Shown here: positions 51,557 to 59,418 of the stretch, piece after piece
How the letters are laid out: each line of letters opens with the position of its first letter
How positions within the stretch are numbered: position 1 is the stretch's first letter
Source of the DNA: a virus
Reading direction: 5' to 3' (one strand)
Length of the DNA stretch: 64,000 bases
IMG/VR virus record: IMGVR_UViG_3300036886_000243
Span: 1 to 64,000 of that record
Notes under the pieces: generated by a model
Databases searched by the model: none
Told to the model about the DNA's origin: nothing
What the model saw: only the letters and a program-made list of their open reading frames with translations
Made by a program: the position numbers and the translations under genes

Positions 51557-52081
51557 ATGATCCCAGATATGCATCGTGAAACACTAATGGCCATCCGGCA
51601 ATTAGTGCAACAGCACATTATAGATGGAAATTCAATTTTAGTGGTACGACCTATAGATACTTATCAATACAACCAATGGCTTAACAGCGTTCTTTTTGAT
51701 CTTAACTCTTGGTTGAAAGATGTCCCTTGGGGTCTCAAAGTTTTCAATTACTACACAGCCCACGTACCACCCAATCCCTCTACGAATCCAAACCTAATGA
51801 CGCCGACGCCTCCGCCAAGATGGTCGTTTATTCACTTTGATCGTTTTGAAGAAGGTGATGCAGAATGGCCAGATGTTTATGATAATGACGGACAGTATTT
51901 TAACTTCCCATGCCGATTCTTTCCTCGTCCAGTTCCGCCTCCACCAACTCCACCTTTAGAGCCGCTGACTACAGAAGAGAGTGCAGTCCAATTATTAAAG
52001 ACACAGATTGTAGCCTTACAAGCAATTTACGCTCGACTCAACGCAGAGACAATACCTACTGGGTCTATTGTATTCCCATAA
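51557..52081 (+). CDS. Protein of unknown function with Pro-rich segment
   Basis: The 174 residues have a helical N-terminus (RETLMAIRQLVQQHIIDGNS), an acidic middle with Phe/Trp (WSFIHFDRFEEGDAEWPDVY) and a proline stretch (FPRPVPPPPTPPLEPLTTEE) before a final helix. It may be structural or an adaptor. Its stop overlaps the next ATG (TAATG). Confidence 0.65.
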   Translation: MIPDMHRETLMAIRQLVQQHIIDGNSILVVRPIDTYQYNQWLNSVLFDLNSWLKDVPWGLKVFNYYTAHVPPNPSTNPNLMTPTPPPRWSFIHFDRFEEGDAEWPDVYDNDGQYFNFPCRFFPRPVPPPPTPPLEPLTTEESAVQLLKTQIVALQAIYARLNAETIPTGSIVFP

Positions 52082-52341
52082 TGAAAGCTGGCGATATTAC
52101 TTACAGAAAAGATAAAGAAGTACCTGGTGAATTTTGGCACATAGCCACTGACAGCTTTAACATTCTACGTTTTACATCTTTAGAACCAAACAGATTCTTA
52201 TATTCTATGCCAAGCGGATCTTATCCATCAGCTCGTTTTATTGCTGGTCGCTTTGTCAAAAATCCAGATCTACACAGAAAGAGAATAATAAAAGCTATCT
52301 TCAAAGCAAAAGTGTTTCAAGAGCATTCAGCTATGAGGTAA
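52081..52341 (+). CDS. Small basic protein of unknown function
   Basis: The ATG overlapping the upstream TAA gives 86 residues: strands at the start (GDITYRKDKEVPGEFWHIAT, LEPNRFLYSMPSGSYPSARF) and a basic helix (KRIIKAIFKAKVFQEHSAMR). A frame from 51910 would run inside the upstream gene. Confidence 0.65.
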   Translation: MKAGDITYRKDKEVPGEFWHIATDSFNILRFTSLEPNRFLYSMPSGSYPSARFIAGRFVKNPDLHRKRIIKAIFKAKVFQEHSAMR

Positions 52342-52359
52342 ACAGCATATTTCTATTGT

Positions 52360-52710
52360 ATGATCAAGTCACTAAAAAACGCTTGGTTTGGCTTAAGGTA
52401 TACTTGGGCTACTCAAAGAAACCTCCGTGTCCAACTCATTATACTTTTCTTAGTAATAATTGCAGGATTTATATTTAGCATCACACCTATCGAGTGGATT
52501 TTTGTAATGTCAGCTGGTTTTATGGTGATTGGTGCCGAAGTAGCAAACACTAGCGTGGAAAGACTAGTCGACCTTATAGAACCCAAAAGAAATATCAATT
52601 GTAAGCTTGTCAAAGACATTACTGCAGGACTCGTAATGATCGTTTGCGTTTACGCAGCAATAGTAGGAGGCATAGTCTTTATTCCAAAGCTGGTTGCTTT
52701 ATTACTATGA
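52360..52710 (+). CDS. Diacylglycerol/undecaprenol kinase family protein
   Basis: The 116 residues have three transmembrane segments (~26-47, ~48-68, ~88-112) and the family signature E60-x2-N63-T-x2-E67-x3-D71, then K82-x2-K85-D86. These residues bind Mg-ATP and the lipid alcohol in DgkA/UdpK enzymes. The length is normal. In bacteria the family phosphorylates diacylglycerol or undecaprenol in the inner membrane. A phage copy may support cell-wall carrier supply or membrane change during infection. No accompanying lipid gene is visible in the window. The ATG lies within a promoter-like CAGCATAT-N5-TTGTATG. Confidence 0.85.
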   Translation: MIKSLKNAWFGLRYTWATQRNLRVQLIILFLVIIAGFIFSITPIEWIFVMSAGFMVIGAEVANTSVERLVDLIEPKRNINCKLVKDITAGLVMIVCVYAAIVGGIVFIPKLVALLL

Positions 52711-52744
52711 GCATAGTTATTATTCACATTGAAAAGGTTGTCTC

Positions 52745-53242
52745 ATGGCAAGAAAAGAAACATTCCGAGAGGAGTGTAATCTTCTAATAGAAGAAGTTCG
52801 TTTGTTAACGAATCTTTACAAAAATAAATATCTAAAAGACTGGAGTAAAAAATTAGCTGGTAAAGTTCTCTCTGATAGATTATGGAGATTCAAATCATCA
52901 GCCTATTGCGGTCTTATATCATTGAGCGCTTCGAAGTGGCCCGCTAAGGATAGGGTATTGGATCATGCTCTTGGGCGACTCAATAGCAGTCTTCAAATTG
53001 TGAAGATGATTGAAGCCAATGACGACACAAGAAATATCATAGCTTTTATGCGTAGAGCCGTTTCTACTATTCGTGTAACAAAAGACGAAAATATGTTATT
53101 GAAGAAGTCTCAGAGGCATGGGCTCATGACTCTCAAAAATTATGAATCTGTTTGTGGTAAATTGTATTGGTTAGAAAAGAGCGCTCGTAAACATAAAATT
53201 CGTTTAGCCACAGCAAGAGAAAAAAGAAAATTATTTGGTTAA
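52745..53242 (+). CDS. Basic helical protein of unknown function
   Basis: The 165 residues are helical and strongly basic (YKNKYLKDWSKKLAGKVLSD, KHKIRLATAREKRKLFG), with an S/C-rich centre (KSSAYCGLISLSASKWPAKD). It is not recognised. It is followed after 20 nt by a gene with a start-adjacent promoter-like site. Confidence 0.65.
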   Translation: MARKETFREECNLLIEEVRLLTNLYKNKYLKDWSKKLAGKVLSDRLWRFKSSAYCGLISLSASKWPAKDRVLDHALGRLNSSLQIVKMIEANDDTRNIIAFMRRAVSTIRVTKDENMLLKKSQRHGLMTLKNYESVCGKLYWLEKSARKHKIRLATAREKRKLFG

Positions 53243-53250
53243 GCATAGTT

Positions 53251-53259
53251 CAAGATAAT
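53251..53259 (+). promoter_or_regulatory. CAAGATAAT promoter-like site
   Basis: GATAAT ends 3 nt before the ATG at 53263. It is preceded by AAGCATAG, a string that also occurs before several neighbouring genes. Confidence 0.55.
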
Positions 53260-53262
53260 ATC

Positions 53263-53655
53263 ATGAAAGTATTTGTTTTAGAAGATGACGAGAATAGACT
53301 ATCAGTGTTCCACAGAGAAATTCCAAGAATTTTTCCAAATTGTGAATATTATTTTTCAATAAGCGCTTCAGGCGCTAAGGCTATTTTGGCTCAACATAAA
53401 GTGTTTGACTTGATTTGTCTTGATCACGACTTAGGCGGTCAAATCTTCGTAAATTCTTCAATGGAGAATACAGGATATCAGGTAGCTAAGTTCATACGGC
53501 AAAACGGCATAAAAAGCCGATTTCTTATTTGCCATAGTTTAAATCCTGTAGGAACAGAGAATATTGTAAACGTTTTCCCAGGATGCTTCCGTGTACCATT
53601 TCCAACTTTAATGTCTTACTTACGCTTGTTAGCACAGGAGCTTAAAAATGAATAA
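53263..53655 (+). CDS. cREC-type receiver-like protein
   Basis: The 130 residues have the receiver fold: VFVLEDDENRL at 3-13 and LICLDHDLGGQ at 50-60, where D54-H55-D56 replaces the usual single phosphoacceptor. This DHDLGG form is typical of the cyclic-phosphate-processing receiver (cREC) group, found as stand-alone proteins in phages and near RNA-repair genes, rather than of two-component regulators. No output domain or kinase is present. A role in processing RNA 2',3'-cyclic phosphate ends has been proposed for the group. The assignment is by motif. Confidence 0.7.
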   Translation: MKVFVLEDDENRLSVFHREIPRIFPNCEYYFSISASGAKAILAQHKVFDLICLDHDLGGQIFVNSSMENTGYQVAKFIRQNGIKSRFLICHSLNPVGTENIVNVFPGCFRVPFPTLMSYLRLLAQELKNE

Positions 53656-53899
53656 AAGCATAGAATACTATATGACTCTCAACTACGAAGTCAAGACTGA
53701 AAAGATACCAACCGAAGAAGGTGGCGGATGGACTGCTTGGATTCCTTTGTTAGGTGAATATTTTTGCGTAGGTGATGGCGATACCGAGGAAGAGGCAATA
53801 AAGGATTTAATGAAGTGGAGGGCTGAGTGCTTCAAGATTCTCATTCAACAGGGAATACATATTCCTGAACCAGGGGGCAAAAATCTTGAAGATAATTAG
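53648..53899 (+). CDS. Orphan HicB-like protein
   Basis: The 83 residues match the HicB partial RNase H fold: YEVKTEKIPTEEGGGWTAWI, then LGEYFCVGDGDTEEEAIKDL, with a C-terminal helix and HIPEPG. HicB normally neutralises HicA, but no HicA-sized basic ORF is adjacent. It may counter a host HicA or regulate transcription. It overlaps the cREC gene by 8 nt and the next gene by 14 nt. Confidence 0.75.
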   Translation: MNKSIEYYMTLNYEVKTEKIPTEEGGGWTAWIPLLGEYFCVGDGDTEEEAIKDLMKWRAECFKILIQQGIHIPEPGGKNLEDN

Positions 53900-54602
53900 C
53901 GCGCATGACACTAAGATCGCTCAATTAGATTGCTCGTGTTGCAGCGACAATGAACATATAATAATTACTAAAACTAAAAACTGGGACCCCATCTGGGATC
54001 CGGAAGATTATTGTTTTACATTCGAATTTATAGACAAAGATGAATACAAATCTCTTTGGCAAAGAATTAAAAGGGCTGTCTGGTATTTAAAAACTAAAGA
54101 AGGTAATCAACAGAACAGTGTCATGGTAGAGATCAGGGAGTTGAAGGAATTCTATAAATTACTCTATGAAGAGTCAAAAACATTCTTGGACCCTTCTCAA
54201 TATCTTTTGATAAACGAACCAGTACCACCAAAAATTCGCAAAGAGTATGGAAACTGGAAGCCAAACGATATGCCGCCGAAAATGTATGATGCTTACCTTT
54301 TTGAAACTGTAGATTTTGCTTTTGGTTTTTTTGGCGACGAAAGAGAAGGCTTATCGGCTGATCAAATGGACATTGATACTTTCATTTTTGATTTCAAGAA
54401 AGAAAAGTATTCATGGGAACGCCAACAAATTTGGGGTTGGTTACGTTGGGGTTATAAGAGCGGCATTGAACACCATGAAATTTGCATCAATAAGTATCAA
54501 CTGATCAACTTATTAGCTGCAATGAGTTGGTGCATTAAAAGTCACAGAGAAGATGCTAAGGATAAATACGGTCCAAAATATATCCAGCTGGAGATACTAT
54601 GA
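53886..54602 (+). CDS. Protein with internal duplication, unknown function
   Basis: The 238 residues appear to hold two copies of one domain: residues ~20-95 (IIITKTKNWDPIWDPEDYCF, LWQRIKRAVWYLKTKE, ELKEFYKLLYEES) and ~140-225 (FGDEREGLSADQMDIDTFIF, RQQIWGWLRWGYKSG, KYQLINLLAAMSW). A TTG overlapping the HicB end is the only plausible start. No family is recognised. Confidence 0.6.
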   Translation: MKIISAHDTKIAQLDCSCCSDNEHIIITKTKNWDPIWDPEDYCFTFEFIDKDEYKSLWQRIKRAVWYLKTKEGNQQNSVMVEIRELKEFYKLLYEESKTFLDPSQYLLINEPVPPKIRKEYGNWKPNDMPPKMYDAYLFETVDFAFGFFGDEREGLSADQMDIDTFIFDFKKEKYSWERQQIWGWLRWGYKSGIEHHEICINKYQLINLLAAMSWCIKSHREDAKDKYGPKYIQLEIL

Positions 54603-54883
54603 CGTTTGTAGAAAAATGTGTCAACGGATTGGTTAAGCTCGAGGAAGTTGACGACTATGTTGAAGAGTGGCATAGAAATTCTGAGCATCACCACGAGTCT
54701 TTAAGAGAGTTCTTAGGAATGACCCAGAAAGAATTTGGTCGTTGGCTCAGAGAAGCAGAAGCTTTGCGTGAAATAATAAAAGAACATAAAATTCGAGAGG
54801 AGCCGTACTTAACGACGGAGCGAGGAAGAACAAGAGTAGACGGAATAACTCCCCTCGATAAAATTGGGGACAACCCCGACTAA
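54599..54883 (+). CDS. Conserved small phage protein (EFLGMTxxEFxxW)
   Basis: The 94 residues resemble a common phage hypothetical: FVEKCVNGLVKLEEVDDYVE, W-H, then LREFLGMTQKEFGRWLREAE. The LGMT-x2-E-[YF]-x2-W motif recalls a helix-turn-helix-like repressor helix. The function is unknown. ATGA overlap with the upstream gene. Confidence 0.75.
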   Translation: MTFVEKCVNGLVKLEEVDDYVEEWHRNSEHHHESLREFLGMTQKEFGRWLREAEALREIIKEHKIREEPYLTTERGRTRVDGITPLDKIGDNPD

Positions 54884-54900
54884 ACGGAACTCATATAAAT

Positions 54901-54906
54901 GATAAT
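54901..54906 (+). promoter_or_regulatory. GATAAT promoter-like site before dnaK
   Basis: GATAAT 23 nt before the dnaK ATG, with AGGAGG between. The upstream three bases are AAT instead of CAA, so it is a weaker member of the class. Confidence 0.4.
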
Positions 54907-54929
54907 CTACAGGAGGAAATATAGAAATT

Positions 54930-56734
54930 ATGGCACGAGTAATTGGAATTGATCTTGGAACCTCAAACTCAGCAGCAGCTGTTATGGAGGGTGATCGCCC
55001 GGTAATAATCCCCTCAGCCGAAGGAGCCGGAGTTTCTTCAGGTAAGGCATTTCCATCATTTGTGGCCTTCACCAAAGAAGGAGATCGTTTAGTTGGTGAG
55101 CCCGCTAAAAGGCAGGCCGCCATTAACCCAGATGGTACTATTTACGCTGCAAAGCGAAAGATGGGAAGTGATCATAAGTTTAAAGTTTTTGGTAAAGATT
55201 ATAGCCCTCAGCAAATCTCGGCGAAAGTGTTGAGGAAGTAGTCATTACATGCCCAGCTTACTTTGACGACAATCAACGTACAGCTACTAAAGACGCAGGC
55301 GAAATAGCCGGCCTGAAAGTTCTCCGTATTATTAATGAGCCCACTGCAGCGTGCCTTGCTTACGGTCTAGAAAAAGCAGGCAAAGAGCTTAAGATCCTCG
55401 TCTTTGATTTTGGTGGTGGAACTCTTGACGTCACCATTATGGAGATGTGGAAAGAAGGCGGCTTCAAGGTCATTTCCACTAGCGGCGACACCCAACTAGG
55501 TGGTACCGATATGGACAACGTTTTTGTAGATTACGTTGAAAAAGAATTCATGCGACAGACTGGTATCGATCTCAAAAAAGATACCATGGCTACACAACGA
55601 GTAAGAGAAGCAGTAGAGAAAGCCAAGGTAGAACTTTCTAGTACTCTCACTACCGACATTAGTCTACCTTTCATTACAGCCGACAATACTGGCCCTAAGC
55701 ACCTTACAATGAACATAAACAGAGCAAAGCTTGATGAACTCATTGAGCCCATTGTGCAACGCTGTAGGGCACCGCTAATGACTGCTTTACGTGATGCAAG
55801 GGCCGCCTTCCAAAAAGATGGTGCTCAATTCAGCGAAAATGGTGCCGAGATTGACAAAATTATCATGGTAGGTGGTCCCACTCGTATGCCAATCGTTCAG
55901 AAGTTTGTCGAGGACTTCTTCGGCAAGAAAATTGAACGCGGCGTAGACCCAATGGAATGTGTAGCACTAGGCGCAGCTGTTCAGGCTGCCATTATCAAAG
56001 GCGACGTCAAGGATATTCTACTTCTCGATGTTACCCCACTTTCACTTGGTATTGAAACACTGGGCGCCGTAAACACTAAGCTCATTGATCGCAATACTAC
56101 AATTCCCACACGAAAGAGCCAGATATTTTCTACTGCAGCTGAAAATCAAACAGAAGTTACTGTTCGAGTGCTTCAAGGCGAGCGTCAAATGGCTAACGAC
56201 AACGTAGAGCTTGGTCGATTCAATCTGGTAGGTATCCCAGCAGCTCCGCGAGGCGTCCCTCAAATTGAAGTAGCCTTTGACATAGATGCTAACGGTATTG
56301 TAAGCGTTACAGCTAAAGATCTTGGTACCAACAAGCAACAGTCTATCAAGATCACTGCACCAAAAAAGCTCTCCAAGGAAGAAATTGAGAAGATGGTTCG
56401 GCAAGCTGAACAATTTGCCTCAGATGATGCTAAGCGCAAAGAAGAAGTAGAGTCTACTAATCAAGCTGATGCCCTTGCCTACTCAGTAGAAAAATCACTT
56501 AAAGATTTCGGCGACAAAATAAGTCAGACTGAACGAGCCGACATTGAATCTAAGCTTAATGACTTAAAGACGGCTATCAAAGACAAGAATCTTGATAGGA
56601 TCAAAAAGGCCTCAGAAGATTTGACTACAGCAGCGCATAAATTAGCTGAAGTAGTTTATCAGCAAAAACCTGGACAGCAACCAAAAAATAAGAAAGAGGG
56701 TGACGACGTTATAGACGCCGAGTTCCATGAATGA
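54930..56734 (+). pseudogene. dnaK: Hsp70 chaperone DnaK, broken by a short deletion
   Basis: The N-terminal part ([34 protein letters not shown]) runs in one frame to a TAG at 55239-55241. The rest runs in another frame from 55220: [49 protein letters not shown], the substrate domain ([13 protein letters not shown]) and the acidic end [10 protein letters not shown]. At the junction GCGAAAGTG reads as AKV in the first frame and as (G)ESV in the second. About 12-14 residues that normally separate ISAKV from GESVEEVV are missing. This fits a deletion between two copies of a 9-nt direct repeat. If real, the product lacks a complete ATPase domain; a start at 55439 would give only its C-terminal half. 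No grpE or dnaJ is in the window. Confidence 0.85.
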
Positions 56735-57177
56735 AATTGATGATAGTGGGTGAAAGTCCTAGTAAAACGCGGCCAGATGGAATGCAAGAGGTAGCGTTCT
56801 CTGGCCGCACTTCCCATATTCTTTGGGATGAACTTGCAAAGTATGGTATCACTCGTGAGAACTGCTATGTCACAAATATCATCACAGATCATATTGAGTG
56901 GAAAAATATAACTGATGAAATTGCCAAATGCAATCATGACCGACTTGAAAAAGAAATACAAGAACAGAAACCACACGTTATCTTAGCAGTTGGGGCTAAA
57001 GCACGCGAGTGGTTTGGTAGAGGAAAATCATATGATGGTTTCCTACTCCATAGCAAGCTTTACAATTGTTGGATAACAGCTTGCGTCCATCCAGCGGCCG
57101 TAGCCAGGAACCCACAACTGAAAAATGAATTCATAGATTGTATCTACGTTTTATCGGAGGTTCTAAACTTAGTATGA
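56731..57177 (+). CDS. Uracil-DNA glycosylase family protein
   Basis: The 148 residues match the family 4/5-like UDG core: [12 protein letters not shown]-type start ([15 protein letters not shown]), [40 protein letters not shown] and the C-terminal motif [10 protein letters not shown]. The Fe-S cysteines of family 4 are not evident, so it may be a phage-specific branch. It would remove uracil from DNA or act on another base. ATGA overlap with the broken dnaK. Confidence 0.8.
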   Translation: MKLMIVGESPSKTRPDGMQEVAFSGRTSHILWDELAKYGITRENCYVTNIITDHIEWKNITDEIAKCNHDRLEKEIQEQKPHVILAVGAKAREWFGRGKSYDGFLLHSKLYNCWITACVHPAAVARNPQLKNEFIDCIYVLSEVLNLV

Positions 57178-57186
57178 CAAGATAAT
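57178..57186 (+). promoter_or_regulatory. CAAGATAAT promoter-like site
   Basis: It starts 1 nt after the UDG stop and lies 18 nt before the ATG at 57205. Confidence 0.5.
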
Positions 57187-57204
57187 TAGTGAAGGTATCT
57201 AACT

Positions 57205-57468
57205 ATGAACTTACAAGAATTCATGCTTGAATTAGCAGGCAGCAAAGGTGATACTATAAAACTTGATGAATTATTAACATCAAAGGTAGAAGGCATCCAA
57301 GTAGTTGAAGATATGGATGATGGAATTAGGCTCTTAGTTGAAGAGCCAAAAAACATAACAACTATAAAAGAAAGAATAGTAGAAGTCTTAGATAAAGCTG
57401 GTTATGATGAATACAAAATTACTATAGAAAAGGATGGGCCAGTTAGGCATATTTTTATAGAAGTATAG
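57205..57468 (+). CDS. Small protein with capsid-targeting-like start
   Basis: The 87 residues start MNLQEFMLELAGSKG, resembling the QEF-x2-E-A helix of T4 internal-protein capsid-targeting sequences. The rest is an alpha/beta unit (GIQVVEDMDDGIRLLVEEPK, YKITIEKDGPVRHIFIEV). The resemblance is by eye and short. Confidence 0.6.
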   Translation: MNLQEFMLELAGSKGDTIKLDELLTSKVEGIQVVEDMDDGIRLLVEEPKNITTIKERIVEVLDKAGYDEYKITIEKDGPVRHIFIEV

Positions 57469-57482
57469 AGGTCCAAAATAAT

Positions 57483-57941
57483 ATGAAGTTGAGTAAGCTA
57501 TTAAGTAATGTCTTAGACGGACAAAAATTAGTCGACAATCTACCCGATAAAAATGAAGAAGCAAAACCTCCAGTACAAGAAGAGGAGATAATAACAAAGA
57601 AATCCAAGACAATAGAAACACCATCTGAACTTGAGCCTAAAGTAAAAGCTAAATCAACTAAAGTGAAGAAAACACCTGCTCCTGTTGCTGCACCAGTACC
57701 AGAACTTCCTACGCCAATTACGCCTGAAGCTAAACAGAAACATGATGAAGAAATTGCTGCAAAGATTAAAGCTCAGATTAAGAAGTCAACTAAGCCGGTA
57801 GAGCCGCCTGCCAGAACTATGAGCGTACCCGATTTTGCAAAGATAAGAGAGTTGACAAAGCAAGCTAAAAAGCCCGCTCCTCCTGTACAAGAAACTGCTG
57901 TTGAAAAAACACCAATTAAAACAGACACTCCAAAAACTTAA
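57483..57941 (+). CDS. Lys/Pro-rich low-complexity protein
   Basis: The 152 residues have a helical start (MKLSKLLSNVLDGQKLVDNL), then acidic and K/P/A-rich disordered sequence (KSTKVKKTPAPVAAPVPELP, AKIKAQIKKSTKPVEPPART). The composition is that of flexible DNA- or capsid-associated proteins. The start LLSNVLD recurs as LLSNILD at 62183. The last 41 nt overlap the HNH gene. Confidence 0.65.
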   Translation: MKLSKLLSNVLDGQKLVDNLPDKNEEAKPPVQEEEIITKKSKTIETPSELEPKVKAKSTKVKKTPAPVAAPVPELPTPITPEAKQKHDEEIAAKIKAQIKKSTKPVEPPARTMSVPDFAKIRELTKQAKKPAPPVQETAVEKTPIKTDTPKT

Positions 57942-58449
57942 TATAGCTTTATATGACAAACAAGAGGAAAGGGTTCTTGAAAATGGCATATTTGAATTAA
58001 CTGAGTTCATTGAAGACAATATAACCGAAGAAGAGCTAATAAAACAGTTTGAGTTAATAAGATTCAAAAATCTCATCCAAGATTTTGAAACCAAAGATCC
58101 GAAAGAATTTTATCGCCAACACAAAAGAACATTAGAGACAGACAAAGCCAAACAGATTGTTTTTTGTAAAGAGTTTGTGATTAATGATTTCACAGCCTTT
58201 AAAAAAAGCTTAGTAGAGGTGTATCCTGATGCTTTTTATGATGAGAGTCTAAGACACTTAATTTTAGAAGAACAGGATAACAGATGCCGCTTATGTCACA
58301 AGGATATTTCTTGGAGTGAGCCGCATTTACACCACGTGAATTACAACAAGCAAGACTGTGAAAGAAAGAATCTAGTTTTCTTATGCCCGCGGTGTCATAG
58401 TAAAACGAACCGTAACAGAGAATACTGGATGAGTGTGTTAATATCTTAA
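57901..58449 (+). CDS. HNH endonuclease
   Basis: The 182 residues start at a TTG (the only start before the domain other than AUA-type codons). A charged helical region of ~120 residues precedes the HNH core: CRLCHKDISWSEPHLHHVNY, then LVFLCPRCHSKTNRNREYW, with two CX2C zinc pairs and the HH-N-H catalytic set. It is probably a homing-type or DNA-processing nuclease, next to another nuclease-like gene. Confidence 0.8.
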   Translation: MKKHQLKQTLQKLNIALYDKQEERVLENGIFELTEFIEDNITEEELIKQFELIRFKNLIQDFETKDPKEFYRQHKRTLETDKAKQIVFCKEFVINDFTAFKKSLVEVYPDAFYDESLRHLILEEQDNRCRLCHKDISWSEPHLHHVNYNKQDCERKNLVFLCPRCHSKTNRNREYWMSVLIS

Positions 58450-58464
58450 AATGTTGGAGTCAAT

Positions 58465-59418
58465 ATGTCTCTCGTTTGTATTTTGGATAAGACAACTAAA
58501 AATGAAAAGAGTGTTGAGTTAATAAAATCTAACGATATAGTCATTTTCATTTGTGATATTTGTTTTCGCAAATCCCAACGACAATATAGAAAAACTAAAT
58601 ATGGCTTGAAGCCTACTTGTCAAGAGTGTCTGACTAAACAAAAGTGGTTAAACAACTACAGTGTAGATAATCCATTCAAATATGGACCCATAATAGAGCG
58701 AGTTAAAAAAGCCGATAGATCTGAAAAAGTCCAACAAAAGAAGAGACTAACCTGTTTAAAGAAATATGGTGTAGACAATGTAAATAAGCTCAGCTCGACA
58801 AGAAGCAAAATAGATCGAACTAATTTAAAGAAATACGGCTCGAAGTTTCCTACACAGACGGATGCAATAAAAAATAGAACAAAACAAACTTGCTTAAAAA
58901 AGTATGGTGTTGAAAGCCATAACCAAGTTGAGTCAGTAAAAGTCACCAAACAAAAGGTTTGTTTAGAAAAATATGGCGTAGATAACGTAAGTCAAATTAG
59001 TGCAGTAAAAAATAAGAAATACCTAACTCATAAAAAGAATAATAGTTTCAATATATCTAAACCAGAAAGAGTCGCTGAATCAGCTTTGAGAGCTATATGT
59101 TCAGATTTGATTTGCCAACACAAGGAAGATAGATATCCATTTTCTTGTGATTTTTATTCTCCGACCAAAGATTTATTTATAGAATGTAATTTTCATTGGG
59201 CACACGGTAAAAAACCATTTGATTCCAACGATATGATCGACCTAGCAAAGTTAGGATATTGGCAAGAAAAATCTAAGAATTCTAAGTTCTATAAGCACGC
59301 TATAAAAACTTGGACAGTAAGTGATCTAGAAAAAAGAAATATCGCTGCTAAGAATAATCTCAACTATTTGGTATTTTGGTCTTTGAAAGATTTATTAAAG
59401 TACTGCGAGGTAAAATGA
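58465..59418 (+). CDS. Homing-type endonuclease with LKKYGVDN repeats
   Basis: The 317 residues begin with a zinc knuckle (FICDICFRKSQRQYRK, PTCQECLTK). Four or five copies of a ~30-residue unit follow, centred on TCLKKYGVDNVNK / NLKKYGSKFPTQ / TCLKKYGVESHNQ / VCLEKYGVDNVSQ. The C-terminal domain (YPFSCDFYSPTKDLFIECNF, HWAHGKK) resembles a Vsr/PD-(D/E)XK nuclease core. Such repeat-nuclease proteins are found in large phages as mobile endonucleases. It overlaps the following gene by ATGA. Confidence 0.75.
   Translation: MSLVCILDKTTKNEKSVELIKSNDIVIFICDICFRKSQRQYRKTKYGLKPTCQECLTKQKWLNNYSVDNPFKYGPIIERVKKADRSEKVQQKKRLTCLKKYGVDNVNKLSSTRSKIDRTNLKKYGSKFPTQTDAIKNRTKQTCLKKYGVESHNQVESVKVTKQKVCLEKYGVDNVSQISAVKNKKYLTHKKNNSFNISKPERVAESALRAICSDLICQHKEDRYPFSCDFYSPTKDLFIECNFHWAHGKKPFDSNDMIDLAKLGYWQEKSKNSKFYKHAIKTWTVSDLEKRNIAAKNNLNYLVFWSLKDLLKYCEVK

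Noticed and set aside
53263-53655. Two-component response regulator
   Set aside because: The DHDLGG motif, the lack of an output domain and the lack of a kinase fit the cREC group instead.
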